From Acanthaster planci (Eukaryota > Echinodermata > Asteroidea > Valvatida > Acanthasteridae), in contig NW_019091485.1 in the NCBI RefSeq assembly GCF_001949145.1, positions 465,807 to 529,806 on the forward strand: DNA of 64,000 bases, read 5' to 3'. Shown here piece by piece: positions 26,401 to 33,687 of this stretch (positions are counted from its first letter, which is position 1; each line of letters begins with the position of its first letter). The notes under the pieces are model-generated. The model was not told the DNA's origin. It ran no database searches and saw only the letters and a program-made list of their open reading frames with translations. The position numbers were made by a program, and so were the translations under genes.

Positions 26401-26487
26401 CTGTCGGCCTTTGACAACATGTGCATCACCAAAGAAGACTGGAAACAGCTCGGCGCGACCAGCCTCACAAAGTGGCAGAACACGTAA
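2403..26487 (+). CDS. PH domain-actin fusion protein (16 predicted exons, ~933 aa)
   Basis: This is a predicted multi-exon gene joining a PH domain to an actin-related protein. Predicted exons are 2403-2429, 6235-6408, 8004-8993, 9888-10085, 11980-12072, 13293-13337, 13539-13667, 14353-14574, 15694-15816, 18139-18247, 18604-18739, 20698-20746, 21768-21880, 23721-23867, 24873-24972 and 26341-26487. All junctions use GT/AG and all phases join. The domain order is a helical N-terminus (about residues 10-67), an acidic Ser-rich exon (68-397), a PH domain (about 427-538, with a basic KKWKKR stretch and the C-terminal-helix Trp), then an actin fold (553-933, near the usual 375). The actin part shows the phosphate-1 loop DMGG, GGTT at 858-861 and a C-terminal STFQ-like helix region. 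The phosphate-2 loop is altered and the DNase-I loop is nearly absent. PH domains bind phosphoinositides or proteins, so a membrane-anchored, non-polymerising actin-like scaffold is my inference. I recognise no named orthologue. The 9-residue first exon is the weakest part of the model. Confidence 0.85.
2430..6234 (+). other. Intron 1 of the PH-actin gene
   Basis: This 3.8-kb interval has no second gene that I can recognise. It is AT-rich, with a cluster of TACATGTA palindromes near 4484-4500, 4717-4745, 4899-4910 and 5391-5407. Small open frames have no domain signature. Confidence 0.5.
6235..6408 (+). CDS. PH-actin exon 2
   Basis: Acceptor ccag|GAG and donor AGG|gtaagt give 58 codons in phase 0. 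The product begins ELEDAAHVLQDAINKLQHEY, a strongly helical, coiled-coil-like stretch, then an acidic DEEDNNN tract. Codon use looks coding, and the frame is closed soon after the donor. Confidence 0.8.
6409..8003 (+). other. Intron 2 of the PH-actin gene
   Basis: No gene or recognised repeat was seen in this 1.6-kb stretch apart from scattered ACATGTA words and a T-run at 7558-7567. Confidence 0.5.
8004..8993 (+). CDS. PH-actin exon 3 (large acidic Ser-rich exon)
   Basis: This 330-codon exon between tttcag and CCG|gtaagc has clearly coding composition. Its first 45 residues are dense in Ser, Asp and Glu, followed by a predicted helix (about protein residues 143-171, containing CRDFVQSLAAQVEAMQEA). 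The remainder is low-complexity and probably disordered, with several Tyr residues in acidic or Pro context (YETP, NYMAV, IYEFPP). No known domain is recognised. It looks like a regulatory or adaptor segment. Confidence 0.85.
9888..10085 (+). CDS. PH-actin exon 4 (start of PH domain)
   Basis: Acceptor acag|ATT; donor GAG|gttggt is a weak GT donor, chosen because phase 0 joins the PH strands correctly. A nearby g|gtatgt donor would throw exon 5 out of frame. The exon carries the first PH strands: MEGYMEKLPMG, then basic FIKKWKKRYF and NLFYYE. This fits the usual beta1-beta3 pattern and a phosphoinositide-type basic loop. Confidence 0.85.
10086..11979 (+). other. Intron 4 of the PH-actin gene
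   Basis: No gene or identified repeat was found in this 1.9-kb stretch. Several 60-110-codon frames are present but lack domain signatures and conserved splice context. Confidence 0.45.
11980..12072 (+). CDS. PH-actin exon 5 (PH domain, continued)
   Basis: Acceptor gacag|GAC and donor TTG|gtgagt give 31 codons, starting DHKAKKSLGYIQL and ending CIEVTDL. This matches the middle PH strands. The alternative frame is open but has no PH pattern. Confidence 0.8.
12760..12945 (+). repeat. Dispersed repeat copy (pairs with 24085-24250)
   Basis: This resembles 24085-24250 through a shared order of blocks: CCATCTC, a GCAGA block, a C-run, GGCTGTCC, ATGCCTGATTT, then AATCGGACATAT-like sequence. The class is not identified. 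It lies in intron 5 of the PH-actin gene. Confidence 0.4.
13293..13337 (+). CDS. PH-actin exon 6 (45-nt microexon in the PH domain)
   Basis: Fifteen codons (VNENVLGKLQTFFES) lie between tgtag and TCG|gtaagt, in phase 0 at both ends. It falls in the loop before the last PH strand. Because it is a multiple of three, it could be skipped without a frameshift. Confidence 0.6.
13539..13667 (+). CDS. PH-actin exon 7 (end of PH domain)
   Basis: Forty-three codons from cccag|AGG to AAG|gtcagt. GRVLLLRCSSRMEFEDWKVIL gives the last strand and the C-terminal helix with its conserved Trp. The tail SPTPKSPAVPTIRK is a linker to the actin fold. Confidence 0.85.
14353..14574 (+). CDS. PH-actin exon 8 (actin subdomain 1, phosphate-1 loop)
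   Basis: Seventy-four codons between ttcag and AAG|gtgcga. It starts HVAIIDMGGCSVRAGV, which corresponds to the first actin strands and the phosphate-1 loop. The segment continues to VAYGFEAL, which aligns with the VGDEA region of actin. The DNase-I loop normally lying between is mostly missing. Confidence 0.88.
14930..15190. repeat. Cluster of imperfect GGTCCC(C/T)GATTGACA repeats
   Basis: Near 15000-15070 the unit GGTCCCTGATTGACA is followed directly by GGTCCCCGATTGACA and then by an inverted partner TCAATCGTGGACC. Related words flank on both sides. It lies in intron 8 and codes for nothing recognisable. Confidence 0.4.
15694..15816 (+). CDS. PH-actin exon 9 (actin fold)
   Basis: Forty-one codons from cacag|TTC to ACG|gtatgt, phase 0. 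TVEGLLDTAFTELGIDP and YQLMVILPFNLGPKLT match the actin region around the MEKIWHHTFYNELRV helix and the LLTEAPLNP strand. Confidence 0.85.
16375..16886 (-). repeat. Unclassified ~500-bp repeat family, copy 1
   Basis: Read on the minus strand, this matches 27541-28040 and 54752-55232 over nearly its whole length. It shares a subterminal foldback around GGTCTTAAA, the CATTTTTCCGAACACCCC block, a block near CGTATCCAGGTG and repeated GGGCATTATCA motifs. It lies in intron 9 of the PH-actin gene. The 200-residue minus-strand frame across it is a by-product of the repeat. Confidence 0.75.
18139..18247 (+). CDS. PH-actin exon 10 (actin fold)
   Basis: From aacag|GAG to GTT G|gtaggt, leaving phase 1. 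EKVVEMIFDRFNPEGVFVQ and EQALMALYSYKATSGIV correspond to actin helices before the second phosphate loop. A Gln aligns with the catalytic-site Gln137 of actin. Confidence 0.87.
18604..18739 (+). CDS. PH-actin exon 11 (actin phosphate-2 loop)
   Basis: From tgtag|TG to CG|gtgagt, phase 1 to 2. The stretch VNIGERIDVVPIVDGY replaces the actin DSGDGVTHTVPIYEGY loop: Asp154 is Asn, Asp157 is Glu, and His161 is not kept. PFGGRQITEHLQRLLTEGGY aligns with actin LAGRDLTDYLMKILTERGY. Confidence 0.87.
20698..20746 (+). CDS. PH-actin exon 12 (short actin exon)
   Basis: Forty-nine nucleotides between accag and AGG|gtgaga. The first base completes an Arg codon from exon 11. FFTEIEMYIARYLKER fits the actin helix FTTTAEREIVRDIKEK, so this small exon is real although short. 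Confidence 0.78.
21768..21880 (+). CDS. PH-actin exon 13 (actin fold)
   Basis: From tgtcag|GCC to AG|gtaagt, phase 0 to 2. ACFVAQDYHAEFKFC aligns with actin LCYVALDFEQEM, and VEKFDVPNGSR with the YELPDGQ strand. Confidence 0.86.
22945..23170 (+). repeat. tRNA-derived SINE
   Basis: The head is tRNA-like: an A-box-like TGGTTAAGGTC near 22958 and a slightly decayed B box GGCTTTGAATCC at 22992-23003, with normal spacing. The body continues with CTGCCTTTCTCCACTCAGGA and TATAAATGGGTACC, a pattern I recall from SINEs of marine invertebrates. It sits in intron 13 of the PH-actin gene. It shows no sign of encoding a functional tRNA. Confidence 0.65.
23721..23867 (+). CDS. PH-actin exon 14 (actin subdomain 4/3)
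   Basis: From cacag|A to AG|gtgaga. FRSTEGLFHPEVWGKDHPGL aligns with actin [20 protein letters not shown], and YNAIQACSNDIRKQM with FNSIMKCDVDIRKDL. This is the clearest actin match in the gene. Confidence 0.9.
24085..24250 (+). repeat. Dispersed repeat copy (pairs with 12760-12945)
   Basis: It shares block order with 12760-12945, including a ten-base C-run and GGCTGTCCCATG. It is unclassified and lies in intron 14. Confidence 0.4.
24873..24972 (+). CDS. PH-actin exon 15 (adenosine loop)
   Basis: From tttcag|G to AAG|gtgggt. SVYLCGGTTLLPGLAERL matches actin VLSGGTTMYPGIADRM, so the adenine-binding GGTT loop is retained. The segment ends SSPVK. Confidence 0.9.
26341..26487 (+). CDS. PH-actin exon 16 (C-terminus and stop)
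   Basis: From attccag|GTC to TAA at 26485-26487. PERYHSAYNGGTVLGTLSAF aligns with actin [20 protein letters not shown], and CITKEDWKQLG with the WISKQEYDESG helix. The protein ends a few residues beyond the actin pattern (TKWQNT) and lacks the usual C-terminal RKCF. Confidence 0.9.
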   Translation, partial: VHASPERYHSAYNGGTVLGTLSAFDNMCITKEDWKQLGATSLTKWQNT

Positions 26488-29400
26488 TCGGTGGCATAGA
26501 CATAGCTGTGATGTGCGGCGTGTATAGTCAAAACCACCGGGGCCATTTTTGGTGTGGGGCCAGTATTCAGATATGATGATATTGCTCATTTACACGCATG
26601 CTCAAGATGAATGCATTTCATTAAAATGCAGAAACAAATAGCAAACCTTTTGACTCTGGGCAACCCACTCGCAGACCAAAAGATATTCAATGTGTGATTG
26701 GCAATGCACACTAGTCAAACTGTGTTTGAAATGAAACTGTAAAATGTGGCTAGAACTTACTGTATATGTAAACATGTACTGCATGCAACACTGAAATGTA
26801 CAGTATGCAGGAAGTATTTTTATTTCGTTATGTTGTCCCCAGGATGTATCAGCTGAAATCAGAGCAGATTGAGTAGTCTTTCTTGCCAGCTGTTAGTTTA
26901 CATGTACAATGTATTGATGGAACGGAATACTCTAGCAGCTTTTAAAAAGTAATTTTTACATTGTTTTAAATGATCTCGCTATTATTGCAGTAAATCGTGG
27001 ACAGCTCTTCTACTGGAAGAAAATTTTGTACCAACAATTTTTTTCTTCTTGCAAGGCACACTGGAGCCATTCCAATCAAGTGCCAAGTGACACATGTTAG
27101 TGCTTCTTACTTTTCTTGTTGTAGACATTATGCATGTTACTTTTGTGAAATATTTTGATGCAGCAGTTCCGCAATGCAGTAGTTCACACTAATTTGGGGT
27201 CCAATCCCACGGTTGAACTGAATTTACTGCTGTAATAATGCTTTGTCGGCAAAGAGCTTATTCTTTAAATGTCTGCCTGAGTTTAAGAAAACCAGACCAA
27301 GTTATGACCATTTATCTTATTTTTAGGCTGCTGCAAAAAACAGGGAAAATACACTCAAAATACAGTGATAGGGTTAAAACCGGCGTAATAGCCAGTTGAG
27401 CATACCGTAAACACTCTATAAAATTTATATTTTTTGAAACTTTTTCCCATTGCTGGTTGCGTTTCCTTACAATAAGTGTCTGATTTATATTTCCCGAGAC
27501 ACCTACAATTAAGAGAATTAATATGTGCTCGGCCGGTCCAGACCAGCTCAGGAGAATGGAGTCAGTGGACGTACCTAATGCCAGAGCCACAGGCAAGGGC
27601 ATTATCAGTGTTCGGTCTCCTACGCAGGTCTTAAAACATCAGTTTAAGACAGCCAAGCACATGTTTATTCCCATTTATAAAATATCTTTTCAGTCAGAGG
27701 GAAAAAAAATCAATATATGATGGATTTCAAACAATTTTGTTTTAGAATTTTACTTTCATTTTCCCAAATACCCCCCGTCCGTTTTATAGTATATATTCCT
27801 TGTGCAAAATGTACAAAAGAATCTCCTTATATGGACGTGGCGTGCGCGTGGCAAGCCGCATACACACAGACTCTTGCAATCAGAGTCGATTAAAGTGTCT
27901 CGTATCCAGGTGCTAGCACGTGATATATGCAGCAGGCATCATCACTTCTCAGCAGGCATTATCAAATGTGAATACAAAGTCAAGTTGCTCGTTGTTGAAT
28001 AGGGAGACTGTCTGAGGTATTTATGAATGGCAGTTACGTCATAACATTTGTATCTTTCATGAGACTAAACACTGTTTAAAGCAGTTGTTGCCACTGTTAA
28101 TCTCTTTGGTTCAATTTCATGCTGAAATTACAATTTTGCAATGAAAACGTGCCCCATGTGCAATATTCTGTAAAATAGTGTATATACCTGGAAGTCATGT
28201 ACAGTGATTGACTCTTGTAAATAAGTATGAAGAGAATGGCCATATTTTAATCGTAAAGGGCTAGGCCTAGCCTTTATTGACATAAGGGAGACCCGAGTTA
28301 AGGTACACTTCAGAAAGAATTCAATAACTGTATAGCATAATTGTATGAAAAAACAATGTAATCAAGGATTTCAAAAGCAGAATGTATTTTCAGTAAACCT
28401 GGTGCTATTTTGTTAACAAAAATATATTGTATGAGTTAAAAGTTATAGAACAAGAAAAAACATTCTATAGAGGTAAATAGCGGCAATATACAAATCCACA
28501 TTGCCTCCCACTTTTAATGATCAAATCAATTTGCATGATCTTATGTTAAATATTGTTAACAATACAAAGTGATGCCATTTCCCACTGATTAAGCTGGATT
28601 AAGATATAGATACATAAAACCTGTAAAAGACATATTCAGTGAAGTATAAACTATTGTGGAGTTACTTTGTGACAAAGCAGATTCTGTCAGCTCCAAAACA
28701 TTAAAGTTGTGGTAGAGGAGCGATTTTGGGGGGATGGTGTGTTATTTCAAGCTGGTTTATTATATGCAGACTATGTGAAGAACAATAAACTGGATGCTGG
28801 ATGGAGAGGTACATGTATTTGCCAAAAATGGTCTTTATGCAAAAGTGCAACCTGCAGGGATTATTGTGTAGAATACATCTGCCCACAGTCTTTTCTAGTT
28901 CTTGAGGGAGTATCACTTTCCATTCACTCCATATCTTGATCAAATATTTCTGATATCAAAACAAAACTAAATATTTCACCTATGCATGCCAGTTTCAATG
29001 CAAAAATAACCAAATGAAAATAAAATCCTATAAATGCAATATGTTTCAAATACCAATAGCCTACAACTGTATATACACCATGTTAAAAAGGGAAAGTCTA
29101 AATCCACACTGGGCATTTTTTGCAACACAAGTGGGAAAAACTACTACTTCAGCCAAATAAATACTGACAGCCTGTCGGGCAGTGATGGCATTCTGATCCA
29201 CACTGTGATTCATCAGAAATAAGACTGATGATGAACAATAAACTGGAAGCTTCATGGAAAATTGAAAGTACCAAGTAATGTTTCATTGCACATCTCACCG
29301 CATGCTAGTACATGCACTGCACATAGGCAGGCTCTGTGTGTTCTGTGGAGCATGGCTTCCATGCACATTGTTGCTCTCGGCATGAGTTTGAACAAGTCTA

Positions 29401-30400
29401 GCATTTCCTGTGATGTAGGAATGGCAAAGCACATTTGTTGTCATAATCCCCAACAGCATGCCACCTGCAGTATGACATGCAGACATGGTTCCATCTCATT
29501 TCTCCAAGACTTGACTTTGGCTACATTCCTCAAGTATAGCTGCTGCAGGGTACAGTGCCCCACAACCAGTGGAATACAGTGCTCACATCAAATGAATGAG
29601 AGGCACGCACTTCCCTCAAAGGCACAAGGAGCTTCCATGTGACTTGTCAATGCTGCTTCTTGATTACGTGAATCTCTATAATGCAGCACATTTGAATACT
29701 TAAGTGAATTGACCTCAGAAGTTGCGAGAAAAATTGGGTCTGAATTACTCGACTACAGCTGCAAATAACACGGTAGCCTTGAGAAAAGGATGGTGTTACG
29801 TGGAGGCTTCCATATGTGCGTATGTGTATGTTACATATGGCCACAGTTTAGTGATTCTTTTGCAGTTAACGCACTGGCCAGTTCTACTGTACTAAAGATA
29901 CAAAGGTTGCCTTAACACTACTAGAGGAAGGACACAGAAGGAGTTACGATTCTTGCACTCCAAAGTGCTTGATGACCGTCGCCGCCCAGTCAGATGAATA
30001 ATAAAAAACATTCCAAAAAAACCTGATTGCTGCCTGCAGCTTAGCTGGACAAGTAGGGTCATATATCCCAGCAACATTTTGTAGTATTTTGCTTGCAATA
30101 AATTACAACTTATTGCTGTGACCAGGAAATAGAGAAAGAAAACTCCCTAATGTTTGACCTGCTTTTGCCTTCAAGAATAAACTTTTTTGTTTTGATACAC
30201 TGTTCCGTTATCTATGCAATGTTTGTAATTTTATTTTTGTCCCCCAAAAACATCAGTTTTCAAAGACTTGGTACAAATTTGACTAAGACTGGCAAACATG
30301 TTGACCACCAATGGAAAGCTAAGTTCATATCAAAATCACAAGGAGTGATCATAAGATCTCATACAATACACTCCTGTATACATTATATAATAATATTCAA
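26488..30400 (+). other. 3' flank of the PH-actin gene and intergenic DNA
   Basis: This should contain the 3' UTR. Candidate poly(A) signals on this strand include ATTAAA near 26619 and AATAAA near 28785, with none decisive. The only recognised element is the repeat copy at 27541-28040. A 126-codon open frame at 29262-29642 has no domain signature. Confidence 0.4.
27541..28040 (+). repeat. Unclassified ~500-bp repeat family, copy 2
   Basis: It begins AGACCAGCTCAGGAGAATGG, as does copy 3. It carries GGTCTTAAA with its partner TTTAAGAC, the CATTTTCCCAAATACC block, and GGCATCATCACTTC followed by GGCATTATCAAATG. It ends near a TATTTATGAATGGCA motif. It is clearly homologous to 16375-16886 (opposite strand) and 54752-55232. 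There is no coding capacity. Confidence 0.75.
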
Positions 30401-30433
30401 ATAAAACACAAAATCTTGTAAACAACTTTACTA

Positions 30434-30439
30434 TTTATT
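30434..30439 (-). promoter_or_regulatory. Possible minus-strand poly(A) signal
   Basis: AATAAA on the minus strand, about 180 bases downstream of the stop of the tentative exon at 30619-30814. It is supportive only in combination. Confidence 0.2.
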
Positions 30440-30618
30440 CCAAAAATAACTCAAGAGGAAAGCATTCGATAGGGGCAATAAATGCACAAAACCATTTAAA
30501 GCACACAACCTGAAACAAGCATTTAGTTTGATGCTGTTGTGAGATCATGTCAAGCACCAACGAAGACATGAATATTTAATTTCCTAGACTTCAGAGCACA
30601 AAGTTTTAAGGGTATGGA

Positions 30619-30814
30619 TTACCAGCAAGAAACTGCAGTGGCGATCATAGGGTACAAAGGGGTTTTGTGGTTGTGAAACTGACGGTTCTTAGCAAGCGCT
30701 TGCTGCGCTCTGACTATGGACATACTGGGCACGCCAGAAAGCGGTAAATGGCCAGATGTTACAGTCTGGGCAGTTCGAACTCCGTCTATGTCCTTCCTCC
30801 ATGCTGTGATTAAC
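30619..30814 (-). CDS. Tentative terminal exon of an unknown minus-strand gene
   Basis: A CAG acceptor-like site is followed by about 65 open codons with coding-like composition ending at TAA (...TAVSCW*), then a minus-strand AATAAA. I recognise no family, and no upstream exon was identified. It may be chance. Confidence 0.15.
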
Positions 30815-31535
30815 CTGTCGTGATTAAGAATGCAGCCCCCCCCGCACACACACACATATATGGCAAGTGTAACTGCCCACATTTCATGAATATTAGTATA
30901 TAAATCCAAAATGGCCTGAGGTTTCTTGGGCTACGTAAAGTAACACACTGAGGTAGCTCCATTAACATAGTTTGAATTCTCAAAGAATTCAGAGTTTCAT
31001 GAGGTAGCTTAGGAACAACTATTCAGCAAATTCTGTGAACAAAAGGAACAAACATTACTGTTGCAATATTTACCCTGGATTCTGAAGACTAACCTGGGCC
31101 CAAATGTACTGCTAAGTTCCTGATCTTATGCTAACAGTGGCTCAAAGTATTTCATCGAGACCCTAAACAATAAGCAAAGCAAAAGGCAAGTTTACCTTGG
31201 ATGGAATATTCGCTTAACTGAGAGATGTAACAATGGAAATCTCTGCATTATATGCAACCAACCGTCAGCACAACCTGGCCAAGCACCACTATGAAACACT
31301 GTTTACGGTTAACACATGTTAATGCTACAGTACTAGAGCATGACTTTTCTGCGAACTGGTAAGCAGCACCAAGAAATTGGGCCCTGGAGACAGGATCAGT
31401 GTGCTCAGGCCTTCACCAAATTATGAGGAATGGTTCCTTTGTTAGGAAAGTTGGGACCGAGTTGAGGGGACAATTTGTCCCAGTAACATTTTGGGTCCCC
31501 ACAACGTCTCTATTTCAACACATGGTTCCCCGGAA

Positions 31536-31783
31536 CAATACAAAATTACATAACACTGCACAATCTGGGCTCTTTTTACAAGGCAGCAGACCTGGCTGAA
31601 ATACTCGGGCATCAATAGATGTTGTTTGTTAGATAAGAGTAGCCACAAGACAGTCGTTTGTGTGGGTGCAAACATCCAGTAAATGAAGCTATGATTTTGT
31701 GAAGAATTTTGAAAATGGAAAATTTTGAAAATCACCCAGTTTTACGTCATGCAACTTCAAATTACACCCGACAGCAAGTGGTT
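31536..31783 (+). mobile_element. Half copy of a piggyBac-type MITE
   Basis: It matches the right half of 62247-62727 through ACAATCTGGGCTCT, CCTGGCTGAAATAC and GGCATCAATAGATGTTG, and ends GCAAGTGGTTAA. The left half is absent. Confidence 0.65.
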
Positions 31784-31872
31784 AAGAGGTAGAGTAGTTG
31801 ACTGGTCTTTGTGCATATGAAGTAATACCTTAATATAAACATACATCTATATTATTAAAAAACAAATGTAAG

Positions 31873-32635
31873 TGTAACAATGTTGAGATTTTGTGAACAG
31901 GTTTCCAGAAAAGTGTAGTGGTCAATGAGTCAAACACCAGATGTTCACCAAGGCCAGTTGACCCATTGATAAAACTTGGTTAGCTACTTGGAATGTGGGG
32001 GCGGAGGCCAGTGTACCCACAACTTTCCTTGTTTCATGGAATAATATTGCTTTGAAATGAAGGGGTGGAACTTTATTAAGAAATTGTCATGAGTTCACAT
32101 CATTTGGTTTTATTCTGATTGGTCAATGGAATTAGTCATCACTTTAGAGCAGGGTGATGTAACCTTACTGCATAATTTACTTGTGACTTATATTCAGTAA
32201 CTATGTTAATATAGTTGATTTGTAGAGTATAAAAACCCTGAAAGTGTGTTGAGAAATCGAGTTGGAACTTTGCGAGCAGAGAGCTAAAGTCTGATGAGAC
32301 CAGCTTCGATGCTTTGAGCCTGTGAAGTGTTTTCGTGTTGAGAAAATACTTGATTTGTGAAGTATTTTGCTGCAGTGAAATACTTGTTAGCAAACAGGAG
32401 GATTTTCCTCACCAACTGTCTGTTTGCCTGTGAGGAGCTTTGCATGAGGCGAAGTTTTGAGAATAAAAGAAACTCGTATTCTTAACCAACTTCTGTTTGA
32501 CAACAAAGACTTCTTTTAAGTCTGAATTGTCTGTGCACTGGGCCAGAACGACTGCTTGAGTTCGGTTACTTAGACTCAAAACTAAAAACAAGACTAAAAA
32601 CATCTCACGTCAAGTAAGGAGTCGCGGTTGTTACA
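31873..32635 (-). mobile_element. Solo LTR of a retrotransposon
   Basis: The unit starts TGTAACA and ends TGTTACA. It is flanked by near-identical 5-base repeats (gtaag and ataag), and holds an AATAAA-like signal inside on the plus strand near 32462. There is no internal region. The inverted duplicate carries the unoccupied site (55886-55890), confirming an insertion. Five-base duplications fit BEL/Pao or Gypsy elements. The strand is uncertain. Confidence 0.7.
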
Positions 32636-32936
32636 ATAAGCTTTCTACAAATTTTGTTACACCTGATTGGGAATTTGAAAGCTAAAAAGATATACCCACT
32701 AGAGCTCTTTGGAACACTTTTGAGTGATGCAGTTTGAACTTTGACTAAAATCCACATGTCCCTATTAATTGTGCATTACATGTACCTCATACATTTTGTG
32801 CATACATTTATATAAAAATGCAAATACATGTTCTTGTGTTTGTTCCTTCATCAATATATTTCTCTTACCTGCATTCTTTGAAATGTAAAGATAATTTAAT
32901 GCTAGTACCAACACATAACGCAGAAACAAGAAAGCC

Positions 32937-32942
32937 TTTATT
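32937..32942 (-). promoter_or_regulatory. Possible poly(A) signal of the mitochondrial carrier gene
   Basis: AATAAA on the minus strand, about 560 bases after the carrier stop codon. It is a plausible 3' end, with no other support. Confidence 0.3.
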
Positions 32943-33499
32943 GATTTTTGTCTAGTTTCAGTTTATGTAACATTTGAATAAATCCTTGTCATCTGATTTG
33001 TGAATTGCCAATAACATGACATAAATTATTCATCCACACAAGGGCATGGCACCCAGTGTAATAAAACTACCAAATCAAACCATTTGATATAATACCAAAT
33101 TCCCCCGTGCAGGGTTGCTGTATTGATGGCACTGCAAGGCACGTATCATCTATGCTGTAAACACTGAGAGGAATTTTTGAACATGCACAGACTTCTTGTT
33201 GCCATTCGACTCCACAGCGAGAATGGAAAATGATGTGTATGTAAGTTAGTAATCAGATGCTAGAGACTTATTCACATGTTGCACAACACATAATGAATGA
33301 TTCACATTCCTGCAATGGAAAGACTAATTCATTCATGGTATGGACCAATGCACTCATATGCATTCATCATAACTTCACATTAATGGAGTGTTCAATGCTT
33401 GCATGACACAATATGTACTGAGCTTCATCCCTCTGGCAAGTGGTCCATCTCCGCTTCACAGACATATAACCAAGTGTATTTCAGTATTCCCCACACGCA

Positions 33500-33687
33500 T
33501 CATATTGGATTGATTCCAGCTTTCTTTCTGAGATACTCAAAGAGGAAGAAACTGACGATAGTGTGTGGACCTATTCGTAGCCAGTTTGGAATGAAGCCTT
33601 TATACAAACCCAACCATCCTTCTGATTTCACCGTCTTGATCAAGCAGTCTAGACCATTCTGGTACCTTCTCTCACTTTTCGGGATAC
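33500..33687 (-). CDS. Carrier exon 6 (C-terminus)
   Basis: Acceptor tgtag|GT; stop TGA at 33500-33502. KTVKSEGWLGLYKGFIPNW and LRIGPHTIVSFFLFEYLRKK form the end of repeat 3 and the last membrane helix. A broken copy occurs at 54222-54420 on the other strand. Confidence 0.92.

Noticed and set aside
29262-29642. 126-codon plus-strand open frame
   Set aside because: Cys/His/Met-rich low-information composition, no domain and no splice or promoter support.
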